Shown: positions 6,931 to 17,016 of the stretch, piece after piece
Numbering within the stretch: position 1 is the first letter of the stretch
Layout: every line of letters starts with the position of its first letter
Assembly: GCA_024636315.1 (NCBI GenBank)
Contig: JAGXHJ010000104.1
Span: forward strand, 1-34,317
Direction: 5' to 3'
Source of the DNA: Methylophaga sp.
Lineage (GTDB): Bacteria > Pseudomonadota > Gammaproteobacteria > Nitrosococcales > Methylophagaceae
DNA length: 34,317 nt
The notes under the pieces: generated by a model
Database searches by the model: none
Told to the model about the DNA's origin: nothing
The model's input: only the letters and a program-made list of their open reading frames with translations
Translations under genes and position numbers: made by a program

Positions 6931-8943
6931 CTACTTCAACATGCCCCGAATATTAGATAAATGTGCTTTGCCACGTTCTTTACGTTCTTCCGGATCGACT
7001 TTTGATTTCTCGCTCATCCATACTAAGTCTTCTGGTGGTAATTCACGTAAGAATCGACTTTCTACGCATTCCATTTTTTCACCATAACGTTTACGAGAGT
7101 TAGCTAAGGTAAAAACTAAACTTCGTTGGGCACGGGTGATACCAACATAAGCAAGGCGACGTTCTTCTTCAATGCCATCTTCTTCAATACTGGTTCTATG
7201 GGGTAGAATTTCTTCTTCCATGCCGATAATGAAAACATGGGGAAACTCTAATCCTTTAGCGGCATGCAAGGTCATCAAATGCACTGCATCAGCTTGATTT
7301 TCGTCTTCTTGGCGCTCAAGAATATCCATTAAGGTCAAACGAGAGGCAATGTCACCGATACTTTGTTCGACAGTATCGTTGTCAATTATACGAGCGATCC
7401 ACGTTAATAATTCTTCAACATTATCCATCCGGCGTGTTGCTTGGTTGGGATCGCCGGTGACTTCTTCCAGCCAAGCACGATAATCGATTTCTTCGATCAT
7501 ATCGCGTATTGCTTCCATTAGATTGCCGCGTTTTGCACGATCAGCAATATCAATTAACCACTTTGTGAAATGTTCAAGTTTGAACATCGCTTTTTCGGAT
7601 AATTGCTCAGCTAAGCCCATTTCAAAACAAGCGCCGAACATGCTGGTATTGCGTTTAGATGCGTAGTTACCAACGGCTTGCAGTGTGCTAGTACCAATAC
7701 CACGTCGTGGCGTGTTAATGACGCGTAAAAAGGCGTTGTCATCATCTTGATTAGCTAGCAGGCGTAGATAGGCCATGATGTCTTTGACTTCGACTCGTGA
7801 GAAGAATGAGGTGCCGCCAGACAAAAAATAAGGCACATTATGTTCACGTAAAATACGTTCAATAGGGCGAGATTGATGATTACTACGGTATAAAATAGCG
7901 TAATCACTAAAGTTAGCCTGATTTTTGAGCTTGTGATAGAGTAGTTCAGATACGACTTTTTCTGATTCATGATCATCATCACGACAACCGATGACTCTAA
8001 TCGGGTCGCCTTCGCCCATTGCGCTCCACAATTTTTTATCAAAAATATGTGGGTTATGACTAATTAACTCATTGGCCGCGCGTAAAATACGACCCATAGA
8101 GCGGTAATTTTGTTCAAGCTTAATCAGTTTAAGACGTGGGAAGTCTTTTTGTAATTGCACTAGATTCTCTGGCCGAGCACCGCGCCAAGAATATACCGAT
8201 TGGTCATCATCACCCACCACAGTAAGCGCTTCACGAATACCAACCAGTTGTTTGACGAGTTCGTATTGGCAACCATTGGTATCTTGATATTCATCGACTA
8301 ATAAATAATGAATACGTGCTTGCCACTTCTTTAAAACTTCAGAATGTTCACGAAAAAGTAATACGGGTTTTAATATTAAGTCATCAAAATCTACTGCGTT
8401 ATAAGCTTTGAGTGCCTCAACATAACGTTGATAGACTTTGGCTGCTGATGCTTGTTGCTCATCTTCAGCAATGTTAATGGCTTCTTCAGGGAGAATAAGT
8501 TGGTTTTTCCACACGGAAATTTGCCACTGACATTGTTGGGCATGTTCGCTATCGGCAGCAAAGTCTCGACCCATTAGGTCACGAAGCACGGCTAAACTAT
8601 CTTGGGCATCAAAGATCGAAAAGCCTGGACGATAACCGAGATGAGCATGCTCTTTACGGAGAATATTGAGACCTAAGGTGTGAAAGGTCGATACCATCAA
8701 GCCACGGGCTGAGGCATTACGAGTAGCCATCATTTCCGCCACACGACTTTTCATTTCACGGGCGGCTTTATTAGTGAAAGTGACCGCCGCAATATTTCGG
8801 GCATTAATGCCACATTGCTCAATTAAATAGGCTATTTTCCGGGTGATAACCCGTGTTTTACCACTGCCAGCACCGGCTAAAACGAGTAAAGGTCCATCTA
8901 CATGACGCGCAGCTTCCCGTTGCGGCGGATTAAGATCATGCAT
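6931..8943 (-). CDS. rep: ATP-dependent DNA helicase Rep
   Basis: 670 aa (E. coli Rep 673), a superfamily 1A 3'-to-5' DNA helicase that helps replication forks past bound proteins. Walker A is GAGSGKT at residues 24-30, with the Q-motif LNPPQREA just before it. Other helicase motifs: TFTNKAAREMKSR (Ia), LLVDEYQDTN (II), VVGDDDQSVYSWRGA (III), LEQNYRS (IV), VHLMTLHAAKGLEFPHVFI (V) and EERRLAYVGITRAQ (VI). The start MHDLNPPQ matches the short Rep N-terminus. UvrD is the main alternative, but the length and the short C-terminal tail favour Rep. Separated from comM by only 5 bases, so probably co-transcribed with it. Confidence 0.93.
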   Translation of the reverse strand: MHDLNPPQREAARHVDGPLLVLAGAGSGKTRVITRKIAYLIEQCGINARNIAAVTFTNKAAREMKSRVAEMMATRNASARGLMVSTFHTLGLNILRKEHAHLGYRPGFSIFDAQDSLAVLRDLMGRDFAADSEHAQQCQWQISVWKNQLILPEEAINIAEDEQQASAAKVYQRYVEALKAYNAVDFDDLILKPVLLFREHSEVLKKWQARIHYLLVDEYQDTNGCQYELVKQLVGIREALTVVGDDDQSVYSWRGARPENLVQLQKDFPRLKLIKLEQNYRSMGRILRAANELISHNPHIFDKKLWSAMGEGDPIRVIGCRDDDHESEKVVSELLYHKLKNQANFSDYAILYRSNHQSRPIERILREHNVPYFLSGGTSFFSRVEVKDIMAYLRLLANQDDDNAFLRVINTPRRGIGTSTLQAVGNYASKRNTSMFGACFEMGLAEQLSEKAMFKLEHFTKWLIDIADRAKRGNLMEAIRDMIEEIDYRAWLEEVTGDPNQATRRMDNVEELLTWIARIIDNDTVEQSIGDIASRLTLMDILERQEDENQADAVHLMTLHAAKGLEFPHVFIIGMEEEILPHRTSIEEDGIEEERRLAYVGITRAQRSLVFTLANSRKRYGEKMECVESRFLRELPPEDLVWMSEKSKVDPEERKERGKAHLSNIRGMLK

Positions 8944-8948
8944 TAAAT

Positions 8949-10454
8949 TTAAGTATTCCTTGTATCGAGGCGTCGATAGCCTATTGCTTCACTGAGATGT
9001 GCTGTCTGAATTTGGTCTGAATTGGCCAAATCAGCTATCGTTCGAGCGACTTTTAATATGCGATGATAAGCGCGGGCTGATAGACCAAAGCGACTAATCG
9101 CATGTTCTAATAGCTGATAATTACTTTCGCTCAAGATGCAATAAGCATCTAATTCTTTATTTTCTAACATGGCGTTGGTTTTACCGGCTCGCGCCATTTG
9201 TCTTTTCCGCGCCTGTAATACCCGTTTACAAACTGTGGCACTGTCTTCTTCTTTATCACTGTCTTGTGCAGGACGTAACATTGATTTGGTAACCGGAGGT
9301 ACTTCTACTAACATATCAATGCGATCCATTAACGGGCCGGATACTTTAGCACGATAGCGGCGAACTTGATCTTCAGTGCAGTGACAGCGACTTTCGCCTA
9401 AATAGCCACAAGGGCAAGGATTCATCGCCGCTATGAGTTGAAAACGAGCTGGAAATTCAGCTTGATTGGCCGCTCTTGAGATCGTTATTTTACCGGACTC
9501 TATGGGTTCACGAAGTACTTCTAGCACTTTACGATCAAACTCGGGTAACTCATCTAAAAATAAAACACCGTTATGTGCCAAGGATATTTCGCCTGGACGA
9601 GGTTGACTGCCGCCACCCACCATCGCGACAGCTGATGCTGTGTGATGAGGAGAACGAAAAGGGCGTTGCCGCCATTGATCAACTTTGAAACCTTGAGCAG
9701 AAATAGAATGTACGGTAGCTGTTTCAACGGCTTCTTGTTCTGTCATTTCTGCCAATATACTGGGCAAACGACTGGCTAACATGGTTTTACCTGTTCCTGG
9801 TGGACCACTGAAAATAAGACTATGCGATCCTGCTGCCGCAATTTCTAATGCACGCCGTGCATGTGATTGACCACGAACATCGGCTAAATCAGGATATGGG
9901 ATTTGAGCTTTTTCTTGTTTGTTTACTGACATCGACAAACGTTGTTGCCCAAATAAATGGGCACAGACTTCTAATAAATGACTTGCTCCATAACTGGTGG
10001 CACCATCAATTAAGGCCGCTTCATCAACATTCACTAAGGGTAAAATAAGTTCATTGTTAGCTTGAGTTGCGGCAAGTATCGACGGTAATACACCGCGAAC
10101 TGCTCGCAATTCACCTGTTAAACCCAACTCACCAATGAATTCTTTATTGGCTAAACTACTGAGGGGTAATTGATTAGATGCGGCCAAAATACCTAAGGCA
10201 ATCGGTAAATCAAAACGGCCGCCTTCCTTAGGTAAATCTGCCGGAGCTAAGTTAATCGTGATCCGTTGTTGCGGAAAATTAAATTGCGAATTCAAAAGGG
10301 CTGAACGCACACGATCTTTACTTTCTTTAACCGCCGTTTCGAGCATTCCGACAATTGAGAGGCTAGGCAGACCGTTTGAAATATGAACTTCAATAGTGAC
10401 TACTGGTGCTTCTATTCCCGTAATTGCTCGACTGTAAACCGTGGCAATACTCAT
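8949..10454 (-). CDS. comM: ComM/YifB family AAA+ ATPase (Mg-chelatase-like)
   Basis: 501 aa, typical for the family. ComM is a hexameric branch-migration helicase acting on heteroduplex during natural transformation. Domains: the N-terminal Lon-like (ChlI) domain at about 1-170, with NLAPADLPKEGGRFDLPIALGIL. The AAA+ core has Walker A GPPGTGKT at 217-224, Walker B GVLFLDELPEF near 292-302 and the sensor region MNPCPCGYLG. A cysteine cluster (CPCGYLG...CHC) follows, then the DRIDMLVEVP motif and the C-terminal helical domain with RAYHRILKVARTIADL. It is the gene upstream of rep on the minus strand. Natural competence cannot be concluded from this gene alone, since it is widespread. Confidence 0.92.
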   Translation of the reverse strand: MSIATVYSRAITGIEAPVVTIEVHISNGLPSLSIVGMLETAVKESKDRVRSALLNSQFNFPQQRITINLAPADLPKEGGRFDLPIALGILAASNQLPLSSLANKEFIGELGLTGELRAVRGVLPSILAATQANNELILPLVNVDEAALIDGATSYGASHLLEVCAHLFGQQRLSMSVNKQEKAQIPYPDLADVRGQSHARRALEIAAAGSHSLIFSGPPGTGKTMLASRLPSILAEMTEQEAVETATVHSISAQGFKVDQWRQRPFRSPHHTASAVAMVGGGSQPRPGEISLAHNGVLFLDELPEFDRKVLEVLREPIESGKITISRAANQAEFPARFQLIAAMNPCPCGYLGESRCHCTEDQVRRYRAKVSGPLMDRIDMLVEVPPVTKSMLRPAQDSDKEEDSATVCKRVLQARKRQMARAGKTNAMLENKELDAYCILSESNYQLLEHAISRFGLSARAYHRILKVARTIADLANSDQIQTAHLSEAIGYRRLDTRNT

Positions 10455-10538
10455 TGGATATCCATGTCCAAATAAATCCTTTTATTAATCCCTCTGCTAA
10501 TCAAAGTGTAAGCAAGTTTTTTCTCAATCTAACTTAAT

Positions 10539-10853
10539 CTAATCTAAATAAGTACAGCAATAATCCACTAATTCAGTAATTTTTAAATCAAATGATGAAT
10601 TAGCAGGCACATTAAAAGATTCGCCACCTTTAACGCTTAACCATTCAGTCGTATCGACTAAACGATACGTTAGCGCGCCGGCTAATATTTCCATTAACTC
10701 TGCTTTGGCGGTACCAAAGGTGTAATCGCCAGGCATCATAATGCCTAATGTTTTAGTAGTGCCATCTGCAAAAGTTACGGCGCGGCTAGTGACGTTGCCA
10801 TTGAAGTAGACATTTGCTTCACGAGTGATGGTGACATTGGTAAATTCAGACAT
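10539..10853 (-). CDS. ppnP: Pyrimidine/purine nucleoside phosphorylase PpnP (YaiE)
   Basis: 104 aa, near the 94 aa of E. coli PpnP. A small cupin-fold protein of the former DUF1255 family that splits many nucleosides with phosphate into base and ribose-1-phosphate. Family blocks visible: NVYFNGNVTSRAV, KTLGIMMPGDYTFGTAKAELMEILAG, and the cupin stretch W-x6-GESFNVPANSSFDLKI, ending in DYCCTYLD. Transcribed with ubiK upstream (9-base gap). The short 10455-10538 stretch after its stop holds nothing clear. Confidence 0.92.
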   Translation of the reverse strand: MSEFTNVTITREANVYFNGNVTSRAVTFADGTTKTLGIMMPGDYTFGTAKAELMEILAGALTYRLVDTTEWLSVKGGESFNVPANSSFDLKITELVDYCCTYLD

Positions 10854-10862
10854 AGTGTTCTC

Positions 10863-11111
10863 TTAATTTTTAGCTGTGGATTCTAACTCAGCGACACGTT
10901 GCGCTAAGGCTTCTAATTTTTCACGGGTACGATGTAGTACTTGTGTTTGAATATCAAATTCTTCACGAGTCACTAAATCTAGTTTGGCAAATGTTGCACT
11001 CATTGCCGCACGAACATTTTTTTCAACATCGGCCTGAATGGCTGTGATGCCGGGTGGTAAGGCATTGGTGAATGATTGTACGACTTCTTCAATTTTTTTT
11101 GCATCTATCAT
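10863..11111 (-). CDS. ubiK: Ubiquinone biosynthesis accessory factor UbiK
   Basis: 82 aa from the ATG at 11111. UbiK (YqiC, BMFP family) is a small membrane-associated, trimeric coiled-coil protein that works with UbiJ in aerobic ubiquinone synthesis. The sequence shows the amphipathic N-terminus (MIDAKKIEEVVQSFTNALP), the middle helix with DLVTREEFDIQTQVL, and a C-terminal coiled coil with the family's LEALAQRVAELE. A longer reading uses a GTG at 11123. That GTG sits inside the GGAG sequence which makes a well-spaced ribosome site for the ATG at 11111, so I chose the ATG. Confidence 0.92.
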   Translation of the reverse strand: MIDAKKIEEVVQSFTNALPPGITAIQADVEKNVRAAMSATFAKLDLVTREEFDIQTQVLHRTREKLEALAQRVAELESTAKN

Positions 11112-11176
11112 GGTTATCTCCACTTTCTTAGTGCTACATATTCTACGGCAAAGAGAGGGAGACTCAAATGAAATGA

Positions 11177-11833
11177 TTATTTTGCAGTAGCGATCAGTCT
11201 TTGTTGTTGTCGGCGAAACTCATCACATAAATGTGCTACTAGGCAGGTTTCACAATGAGGTTTTCTTGCCGTACATACGTAACGGCCATGCAATATTAGC
11301 CAGTGATGGGCATCTTGCTTGAATTCATCGGGGATAACTTTCATTAAACGATCTTCAACGTCACGTACTGTCTTGCCCTTAGCTAATCCAGTACGATTAC
11401 CAAGGCGAAATAAATGAGTATCAACAGCGATAACCGGGTGTTTGAAAGCGGTATTGAGGATGACATTGGCTGTTTTTCGGCCTACGCCGGGTAATGCTTC
11501 TAGCGCCTCACGATCATCGGGCACCTCACCATTATGCAAGGCTAATAATTGCCGACACGTCTTAATGATATTTTCAGCCTTGCAGTTAAATAAGCCGATT
11601 GTTTTGATGTAGGGTTTTAAACCTTCAACACCTAAATCTAAAATGGTTTGCGGTGTATTTGCGACAGGGTAGAGCTTAGCTGTAGCCTTGTTAACGCCGA
11701 CATCCGTTGCCTGTGCCGATAAAATAACGGCGATTAGTAATTCAAAGGTACTCTTGGAATTAAGCTCAGTTGTAGGGGCTGGGTTATGCGCCTTTAATAT
11801 GCTGAAAAACTCATGCCTTTGTGTTTGATTCAT
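11177..11833 (-). CDS. nth: Endonuclease III (DNA glycosylase/AP lyase)
   Basis: 218 aa, close to the 211 of E. coli Nth. It removes oxidised pyrimidines in base excision repair. The helix-hairpin-helix is [13 protein letters not shown], with catalytic K120 and catalytic D138 in [11 protein letters not shown], the same positions as in E. coli. The C-terminal 4Fe-4S cluster uses C187, C194, C197 and C203. The gene overlaps the rnfE stop by 4 bases (ATGA) and closes the rnf operon, the same order as rsxABCDGE-nth in enterobacteria. Confidence 0.96.
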   Translation of the reverse strand: MNQTQRHEFFSILKAHNPAPTTELNSKSTFELLIAVILSAQATDVGVNKATAKLYPVANTPQTILDLGVEGLKPYIKTIGLFNCKAENIIKTCRQLLALHNGEVPDDREALEALPGVGRKTANVILNTAFKHPVIAVDTHLFRLGNRTGLAKGKTVRDVEDRLMKVIPDEFKQDAHHWLILHGRYVCTARKPHCETCLVAHLCDEFRRQQQRLIATAK

Positions 11834-12516
11834 GCGTTCGCAGGCACTGCTTCCGTGCTGGTAAGCTTGGCTTGTTTCGCTTTTTGACGCGCATCAATCA
11901 CATTCTTTAAGGCGACAATTAATCCTAGGCCAATAAAAGCGCCAGGAGGCAATAAAACCATTAGAAAACCACGATAATGTTCAAATAAGACAATGGAAAG
12001 ATTGCGTGCACCTTCACCAAACATTAAGTGGGCTTCGCTTAAGATCGTACCTTGACCGATAAGTTCTCGCATTGCCCCGAGCAAGACCAGCACTGCTGTG
12101 AAGCCTATGCCCATCATTAAACCATCCACTATCGCTGGGCCGACAGGGTTTCTGGCGGCAAAAGCTTCAGCACGACCGGTAATGGCACAGTTGGTTACGA
12201 TTAACGGGATAAAAATACCGAGTATTAAATAGAGTTCATGAAACCAAGCATTCATTGATAATTCGATTGCAGTCACGATTGAGGCGATAATCATTACAAA
12301 TACAGGCAGGCGCGCCTCATCAGGGATCTGTTTGCGTAATAATGATACTAAGCCGTTGGAAGCGACTAGCGTTAACGTTGTCGCTAGACCGAGGCCTAAA
12401 CCGTTAATGGTGGTATTACTTACCGCGAGCAGGGGACATAAACCGAGCAATTGGACTAGAGCAGGGTTATTTTTCCATAAACCATCACGAATAATGGGGC
12501 CGTAGACTTCGTTCAT
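11830..12516 (-). CDS. rnfE: Rnf complex membrane subunit RnfE
   Basis: 228 aa integral membrane protein with about six helices, homologous to RnfA and to NqrD. It belongs to the ion-translocating ferredoxin:NAD+ oxidoreductase of the inner membrane; RnfA and RnfE together hold a 2Fe-2S centre. Family blocks: [19 protein letters not shown] with a conserved cysteine, and [21 protein letters not shown] with the second one. The start overlaps the rnfG stop by one base. The C-terminal tail is charged and alanine-rich. Confidence 0.95.
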   Translation of the reverse strand: MNEVYGPIIRDGLWKNNPALVQLLGLCPLLAVSNTTINGLGLGLATTLTLVASNGLVSLLRKQIPDEARLPVFVMIIASIVTAIELSMNAWFHELYLILGIFIPLIVTNCAITGRAEAFAARNPVGPAIVDGLMMGIGFTAVLVLLGAMRELIGQGTILSEAHLMFGEGARNLSIVLFEHYRGFLMVLLPPGAFIGLGLIVALKNVIDARQKAKQAKLTSTEAVPANA

Positions 12517-13142
12517 TATTTAGTCTCCTTAAACAACTCATCACGATTTTGTTCAAAAAATTGTAATGATTTTTTTACCGCGGTGACGACTGCGCGAGGG
12601 GTAATTGTTGCCCCTGTAAACTGGTCAAATTCACCACCATCTTTTTTTACTGCCCATTGAGAATCTGCCGGATTGGTCAGTGATAAACCTTTAAATTTTA
12701 ATATCCAGTTCGTTTTGTTCTCGTTAATTTTATCACCCAGTCCTGGCGTTTCCTTATGATTGATTACGCGAACGCCCGCTAAAGTACCATCGTGATAAAC
12801 ACCAACAAGTAACTTAATTGAACCACTGTAACCATTGGGTGCAATACTGGTGAAGACGGCTGCAACAGGCGCTCCGTCATGGCGTGCACGATAGACCGTA
12901 GTCTCTTCTTTAGTGGCTAACTGCTGGGTTTTTGGTAGAGTAATCACATCAGTTAATATATCGTTATTATATTCGCTACTATCAACTAAAGCATTGATGG
13001 CCGAAAGTAATGTTTGCCGTTCATTTTCAATGATCTTGTCATGCGTATAGGCTTCTGTAACGGCAACAATACTTGTTGCACCCACGGCAAAGCCGGCTAA
13101 TACTAGGCCAACGCTTAGAATATGTTTTTGAATAGCATTCAT
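12516..13142 (-). CDS. rnfG: Rnf complex flavoprotein subunit RnfG
   Basis: 208 aa. One N-terminal membrane anchor (about residues 8-29) is followed by a periplasmic FMN-binding domain. The covalent FMN-threonine site is T-G-A-T at residues 176-179 (FTGATIT), with T179 as the expected attachment residue; ApbE would be needed to attach it. The block [14 protein letters not shown] is the other family mark. It sits in the Rnf electron path between RnfD and RnfC. It overlaps rnfD by 4 bases and rnfE by one. Confidence 0.95.
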   Translation of the reverse strand: MNAIQKHILSVGLVLAGFAVGATSIVAVTEAYTHDKIIENERQTLLSAINALVDSSEYNNDILTDVITLPKTQQLATKEETTVYRARHDGAPVAAVFTSIAPNGYSGSIKLLVGVYHDGTLAGVRVINHKETPGLGDKINENKTNWILKFKGLSLTNPADSQWAVKKDGGEFDQFTGATITPRAVVTAVKKSLQFFEQNRDELFKETK

Positions 13143-14167
13143 CGTTTCACCGCGCCATAAACTTTAGGTTGCGTGTAATAATCAATTAATGGCACGAGCA
13201 TATTCATAATTAATACGGCAAAGGCAACACCGTCGGGATAGCCGCCCCAAACACGAATAATGTAGGTTAATAAACCTACACCAGCGCCAAAAACAATCTT
13301 ACCTTTAACTGTCGTTGAAGCGGTAACGGGATCAGTGGCAATAAAGAATGCCCCCAACATTGTGCCACCACTAATTAAATGAAAGAGTGGTGAGCCTGTT
13401 AGTTCAGGGGCGATTAACCATGTCACTAAACTAATCGTGCTCAAGCCTATTAACATTGCTACAGGAATATGCCAGCTAATAACGCGACGATAGAGCAGGA
13501 ATACACCGCCAACGGCTAACCAAAGATTAATCCATTCCCAGCCTTTACCACCCCATAAACCAAACACAGGTTGCTGGAAAATATAGGCTGGTATTTGATG
13601 CAAGCCTATTTGCGTTTTCATCGCATCAAGTGGTGTTGCACCTGATACGGTATCAATGCTACTAGTAAGTTGACCATTAAAAATAAACTGAAAAGCAGAA
13701 CTGATATCAAGAGGGTGTTCGCTTAAATTCGCTACGGGTAACCATGTTGTCATTTCCAATGGAAAAGAAATTAACAGTAATACATAGGCCACCATCGCAG
13801 GGTTGAATGGATTGTAGCCTAGGCCACCATAAAGATGTTTGGCAAATATAATGGCGAATAATATGCCGGTTACAGTTAACCACCAGGGTGCTAATGGCGG
13901 TAATGCTATCGCCAGCAATACAGCAGTCACTACTGCACTACCATCTGTTAAAAAAGGTTTAAGCGGTCGATTACGTAGCCTTAACAGTATGGCTTCCGCT
14001 AATAATGCAACGACAACGGCTAAAGTCATTGTGATCAATACACTTGGGCCAAAAAAATACACAATGGCGATGATGGCGGGAATAAGTGCGGCTAATAATT
14101 GCAACATTTGCAACGTTACGCGATTAGTCCCTGCTAAAAAGGGTGATGATAGCCGACTTAATGGCAT
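13139..14167 (-). CDS. rnfD: Rnf complex membrane subunit RnfD
   Basis: 342 aa polytopic membrane protein homologous to NqrB. Flavin-binding motif S-G-A-T at residues 175-178 (DTVSGATPLDAMK), where FMN is joined to the threonine in the family. Other marks: the DGSAVVTAVLLAIALPP helix, LGYNPFNPAMVAY, and the C-terminal ATDPVTASTT...GGYPDGVAFAVL region. It is part of the ion path of the Rnf pump. Its start shares one base with the rnfC stop. A 183-codon frame lies on the other strand over this gene and rnfC, but it has no domain character. Confidence 0.95.
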   Translation of the reverse strand: MPLSRLSSPFLAGTNRVTLQMLQLLAALIPAIIAIVYFFGPSVLITMTLAVVVALLAEAILLRLRNRPLKPFLTDGSAVVTAVLLAIALPPLAPWWLTVTGILFAIIFAKHLYGGLGYNPFNPAMVAYVLLLISFPLEMTTWLPVANLSEHPLDISSAFQFIFNGQLTSSIDTVSGATPLDAMKTQIGLHQIPAYIFQQPVFGLWGGKGWEWINLWLAVGGVFLLYRRVISWHIPVAMLIGLSTISLVTWLIAPELTGSPLFHLISGGTMLGAFFIATDPVTASTTVKGKIVFGAGVGLLTYIIRVWGGYPDGVAFAVLIMNMLVPLIDYYTQPKVYGAVKR

Positions 14168-15693
14168 TACTGTGTCTCCTGACTATCAGTCGTTTGGGGC
14201 TCAGTTGGTAACTCAGCGGCTTGTTTTACTTTTGCTGCTTGTGTTGCCGCTAATGCTGCCTTTCGCTGCTGTTGGCGAAGCTCTTTTTCTTGCTGTTCTA
14301 GTTCGAGACGGGCAAGCCTATTTTCATGACGAATACGGGCGATATCGGCTTTTGCATGCTCTTGTTGCTGATTCATTATTTCTGTTTTAGCAAAGCGGAA
14401 ATAATGTACCAGTGGAATCTCGCTAGGGCAGACGTAGCTACAGCAACCACATTCAATACAATCAAAAAGATTATATTCTTTAGCTTTATCAAGATCTTTG
14501 GCACGAGAATGCCAGTAAAGCTGTTGTGGTAACAGACTCACAGGGCAGGCCGTTGCACATTCACCGCAACGAATGCATGGTAGTGGTGTAGAGGCTTTTG
14601 CGCCATCATCAACGCCAACTATAATGCAGTTTGCAGTTTTGGTTACAGGTAGATGATCACCTGATAAATTGTAGCCCATCATCGGACCACCTAAGATAAA
14701 CGGTTCCTCAGGCTGACGCTTTGTACCACAAAATTCCAATAACTCGTGCATTGGTGTGCCAAATAAGGTTTCAAAATTACCGGCATGTTCTACTTCTCTG
14801 CCTGTGACGGTAACAATACGAGAAATCAATGGTTCACCGTGTTTGATGGATCGAGCGATAGCGTAAGTTGTGCCAACATTGTGGCTAACAATACCAATAT
14901 CAATGGGTAGCCCACCCGTCGGCACTTGTTTACCGGTGACTACTTGAATAAGCTGTTTTTCACTACCTGTTGGATAACGTGTTGGAATAACAACGACGTT
15001 TGTCTCTTTGAGATGTGGTCGTGCTCCTAAAGCAAGTTCGAGGGCTGAAATAGCTTCAGGTTTATTATCTTCGATTGCGATCACACAGTTTTTTACGTGT
15101 AGGGCATAGCACATGATTTCAATGCCATCTAGTATGCCTTCCGCACGCTCGCGCATTATCATGTCATCACAGGTGATGTAAGGTTCACATTCCACACCAT
15201 TGATGATTAATGTCTCAACGTGATGATGAACGCCTGGATTGAGTTTTATAAAACTTGGAAAACCGGCGCCACCTAAGCCTACGATGCCTGCATCACGGAT
15301 AAGCTGACGTATTTCGTGTTCGGTGTGCTCAGTAAAATCTTTTATTGGTTGACGTTTAATCCACTGGTCTTCGCCATCAGTTTCAATACTAATACAAAGT
15401 GCCGATAAACCTGATGGATGGGGGATTGGTTGTTCATCAATCGCAATGATAGTGCCGGAGCTTGGGGCATGTAAAGCTACCGATACATGGCCTTCAGCTT
15501 TGGCGATTTTTTGGCCTTTCAGCACTTTATCACCCACAGACACGATGGGTATCGATGCTTCACCAATATGTTGTTGTAATGGCAATATGAGCTTTTTGCT
15601 CAATGGCATTTTACGTATAGCTACTTGAGTAGAACGTTTTTTCTGACCATTTAGTTTTAGGCCACCAGGAAATGAGCCGAGTTTTTGTGTCAT
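14167..15693 (-). CDS. rnfC: Rnf complex NADH/FMN and Fe-S subunit RnfC
   Basis: 508 aa. Peripheral subunit that handles NAD(H) through an FMN site and passes electrons through two 4Fe-4S clusters. The N-terminal barrel-sandwich domain covers about 30-110. The Rossmann/FMN domain has [13 protein letters not shown] and [14 protein letters not shown]. An SLBB-like region with [12 protein letters not shown] follows. Two ferredoxin motifs are [12 protein letters not shown] and [12 protein letters not shown]. The final 75 or so residues are a low-complexity Q/A/E/R-rich coiled coil; the length of this tail varies widely between RnfC proteins. Confidence 0.95.
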   Translation of the reverse strand: MTQKLGSFPGGLKLNGQKKRSTQVAIRKMPLSKKLILPLQQHIGEASIPIVSVGDKVLKGQKIAKAEGHVSVALHAPSSGTIIAIDEQPIPHPSGLSALCISIETDGEDQWIKRQPIKDFTEHTEHEIRQLIRDAGIVGLGGAGFPSFIKLNPGVHHHVETLIINGVECEPYITCDDMIMRERAEGILDGIEIMCYALHVKNCVIAIEDNKPEAISALELALGARPHLKETNVVVIPTRYPTGSEKQLIQVVTGKQVPTGGLPIDIGIVSHNVGTTYAIARSIKHGEPLISRIVTVTGREVEHAGNFETLFGTPMHELLEFCGTKRQPEEPFILGGPMMGYNLSGDHLPVTKTANCIIVGVDDGAKASTPLPCIRCGECATACPVSLLPQQLYWHSRAKDLDKAKEYNLFDCIECGCCSYVCPSEIPLVHYFRFAKTEIMNQQQEHAKADIARIRHENRLARLELEQQEKELRQQQRKAALAATQAAKVKQAAELPTEPQTTDSQETQ

Positions 15694-16250
15694 GGCTGAT
15701 CACCTAGTTTTAAATCGATATGAGCAGGATCGGGCCAGCGCCACGTATTTGGTTTAGGTTTAGTTTCAACCATATCTATACAATCTACAGGACAAGGTGG
15801 CAGGCACAGTTCACAACCCGTACATTCACTGGCGATAACCGTATGCATGTGTTTGGCAGCGCCAAGAATGGCATCAACAGGGCAAGCTTGAATACATAAA
15901 GTACAGCCGATACAACGATCTTCATCGATAACGGCGAGCATCTTAGGTTTTTCAACACCACATTCTTCATCAAGTGGTTTGAACTCAACTTCTAATAAAT
16001 CGGCTAAAGCGTGAATGGTTGCTTCGCCACCAGGTGGACAGCGGTTAATATCTACTTCACCTGCTGCTATCGCTTCAGCATAAGGTCGGCAACCAGCAAA
16101 ACTACATTGACCACATTGGGTTTGTGGCAATATTTTATCAATTTGATCGGCGATAGGATCGCCCTCAACTTTAAAGCGAATAGCGGCAAAGCCCAATACT
16201 AGGCCAAGAATTAACGCTAACAGCGTTATAGCAAGAATTGCAGTCAACAT
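15690..16250 (-). CDS. rnfB: Rnf complex ferredoxin-type subunit RnfB
   Basis: 186 aa. An N-terminal hydrophobic anchor (about residues 3-25) is followed by a 4Fe-4S domain with [16 protein letters not shown] plus a later cysteine in NRCPPGG. Then come two ferredoxin motifs: [12 protein letters not shown] and [12 protein letters not shown]. It is the entry point for electrons from ferredoxin into the Rnf complex. It overlaps rnfC by 4 bases and rnfA by one. Confidence 0.96.
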   Translation of the reverse strand: MLTAILAITLLALILGLVLGFAAIRFKVEGDPIADQIDKILPQTQCGQCSFAGCRPYAEAIAAGEVDINRCPPGGEATIHALADLLEVEFKPLDEECGVEKPKMLAVIDEDRCIGCTLCIQACPVDAILGAAKHMHTVIASECTGCELCLPPCPVDCIDMVETKPKPNTWRWPDPAHIDLKLGDQP

Positions 16251-16831
16251 TAAACGTGAACCAGACCAGCAAAGCCCATAAATGCCATTGACATCAAACC
16301 TGCTGTGATAAGACCTATGGCTGCACCTTGAAAGGCAACAGGCACATCAGCTACTGCAATTCGTTCGCGCATGGCAGCAAAGATGATTAATACCATTGAA
16401 AAACCAATCGCCGCACCAAAGCCATATAAAGCAGATTCTAAAAAGCCATGACCTTGTTGAACGTTTAGCAATGCAACACCTAATACGGCGCAGTTAGTGG
16501 TGATTAGTGGTAAAAATATGCCCAACACTTGATAAAGTATCGGGCTGGTTTTATGTACAACGAGTTCGGTAAATTGCACTACAACTGCGATAACAAAGAT
16601 AAAGCTAATCGTACGCAGGAATTCAATTCCCAGCGGCGCGAGTAAGTATTCATTGATCAAATAACTACTGATCGATGAAAGTGTTAACACAAATGTGGTC
16701 GCCAACCCCATACCTATAGCCGTTTCTAATTTACGAGAAACGCCCATGAAGGGACATAGTCCTAAGAATTTAACTAGAACAATGTTGTTGACCAAAATGG
16801 TGCTAATTAAAATGAGCGCATAGTCTGTCAT
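16250..16831 (-). CDS. rnfA: Rnf complex membrane subunit RnfA
   Basis: 193 aa, matching the usual RnfA length. About six membrane helices, with the conserved cysteine blocks [15 protein letters not shown] and [16 protein letters not shown] that, together with RnfE, bind a 2Fe-2S centre in the membrane. First gene of rnfABCDGE-nth. The start has an AGG ribosome site about 7 bases upstream, and the operon promoter should lie in 16832-17016. I see no clear promoter or operator there; weak AT-rich palindromes only. Confidence 0.96.
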   Translation of the reverse strand: MTDYALILISTILVNNIVLVKFLGLCPFMGVSRKLETAIGMGLATTFVLTLSSISSYLINEYLLAPLGIEFLRTISFIFVIAVVVQFTELVVHKTSPILYQVLGIFLPLITTNCAVLGVALLNVQQGHGFLESALYGFGAAIGFSMVLIIFAAMRERIAVADVPVAFQGAAIGLITAGLMSMAFMGFAGLVHV

Positions 16832-17016
16832 GCAATAACCTACTGATTTAATCGGGATTTGTTCATTTTTACTAGGATACTAAAAATGACTACAAATTTT
16901 GATCTATCATTATAGCTGATAAAGAGGGATCTTCGTAGCGTTAATTACGATATTAATGCTTGCTTATGAAGGGCTTAGAAGGTTTTAGTATATCGTTATA
17001 TTAAAAGCTGAATTAG

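Noticed and set aside
13839-14390. 183-codon frame on the plus strand over rnfD and rnfC
   Set aside because: Composition is low-complexity (N, A, T, L) and lies wholly antisense to two well-supported genes; no domain or ribosome site.
16832-17016. Weak palindromes in the rnfA-aroG gap
   Set aside because: Stems of about four to five AT-rich pairs only; not enough to call a terminator or operator.
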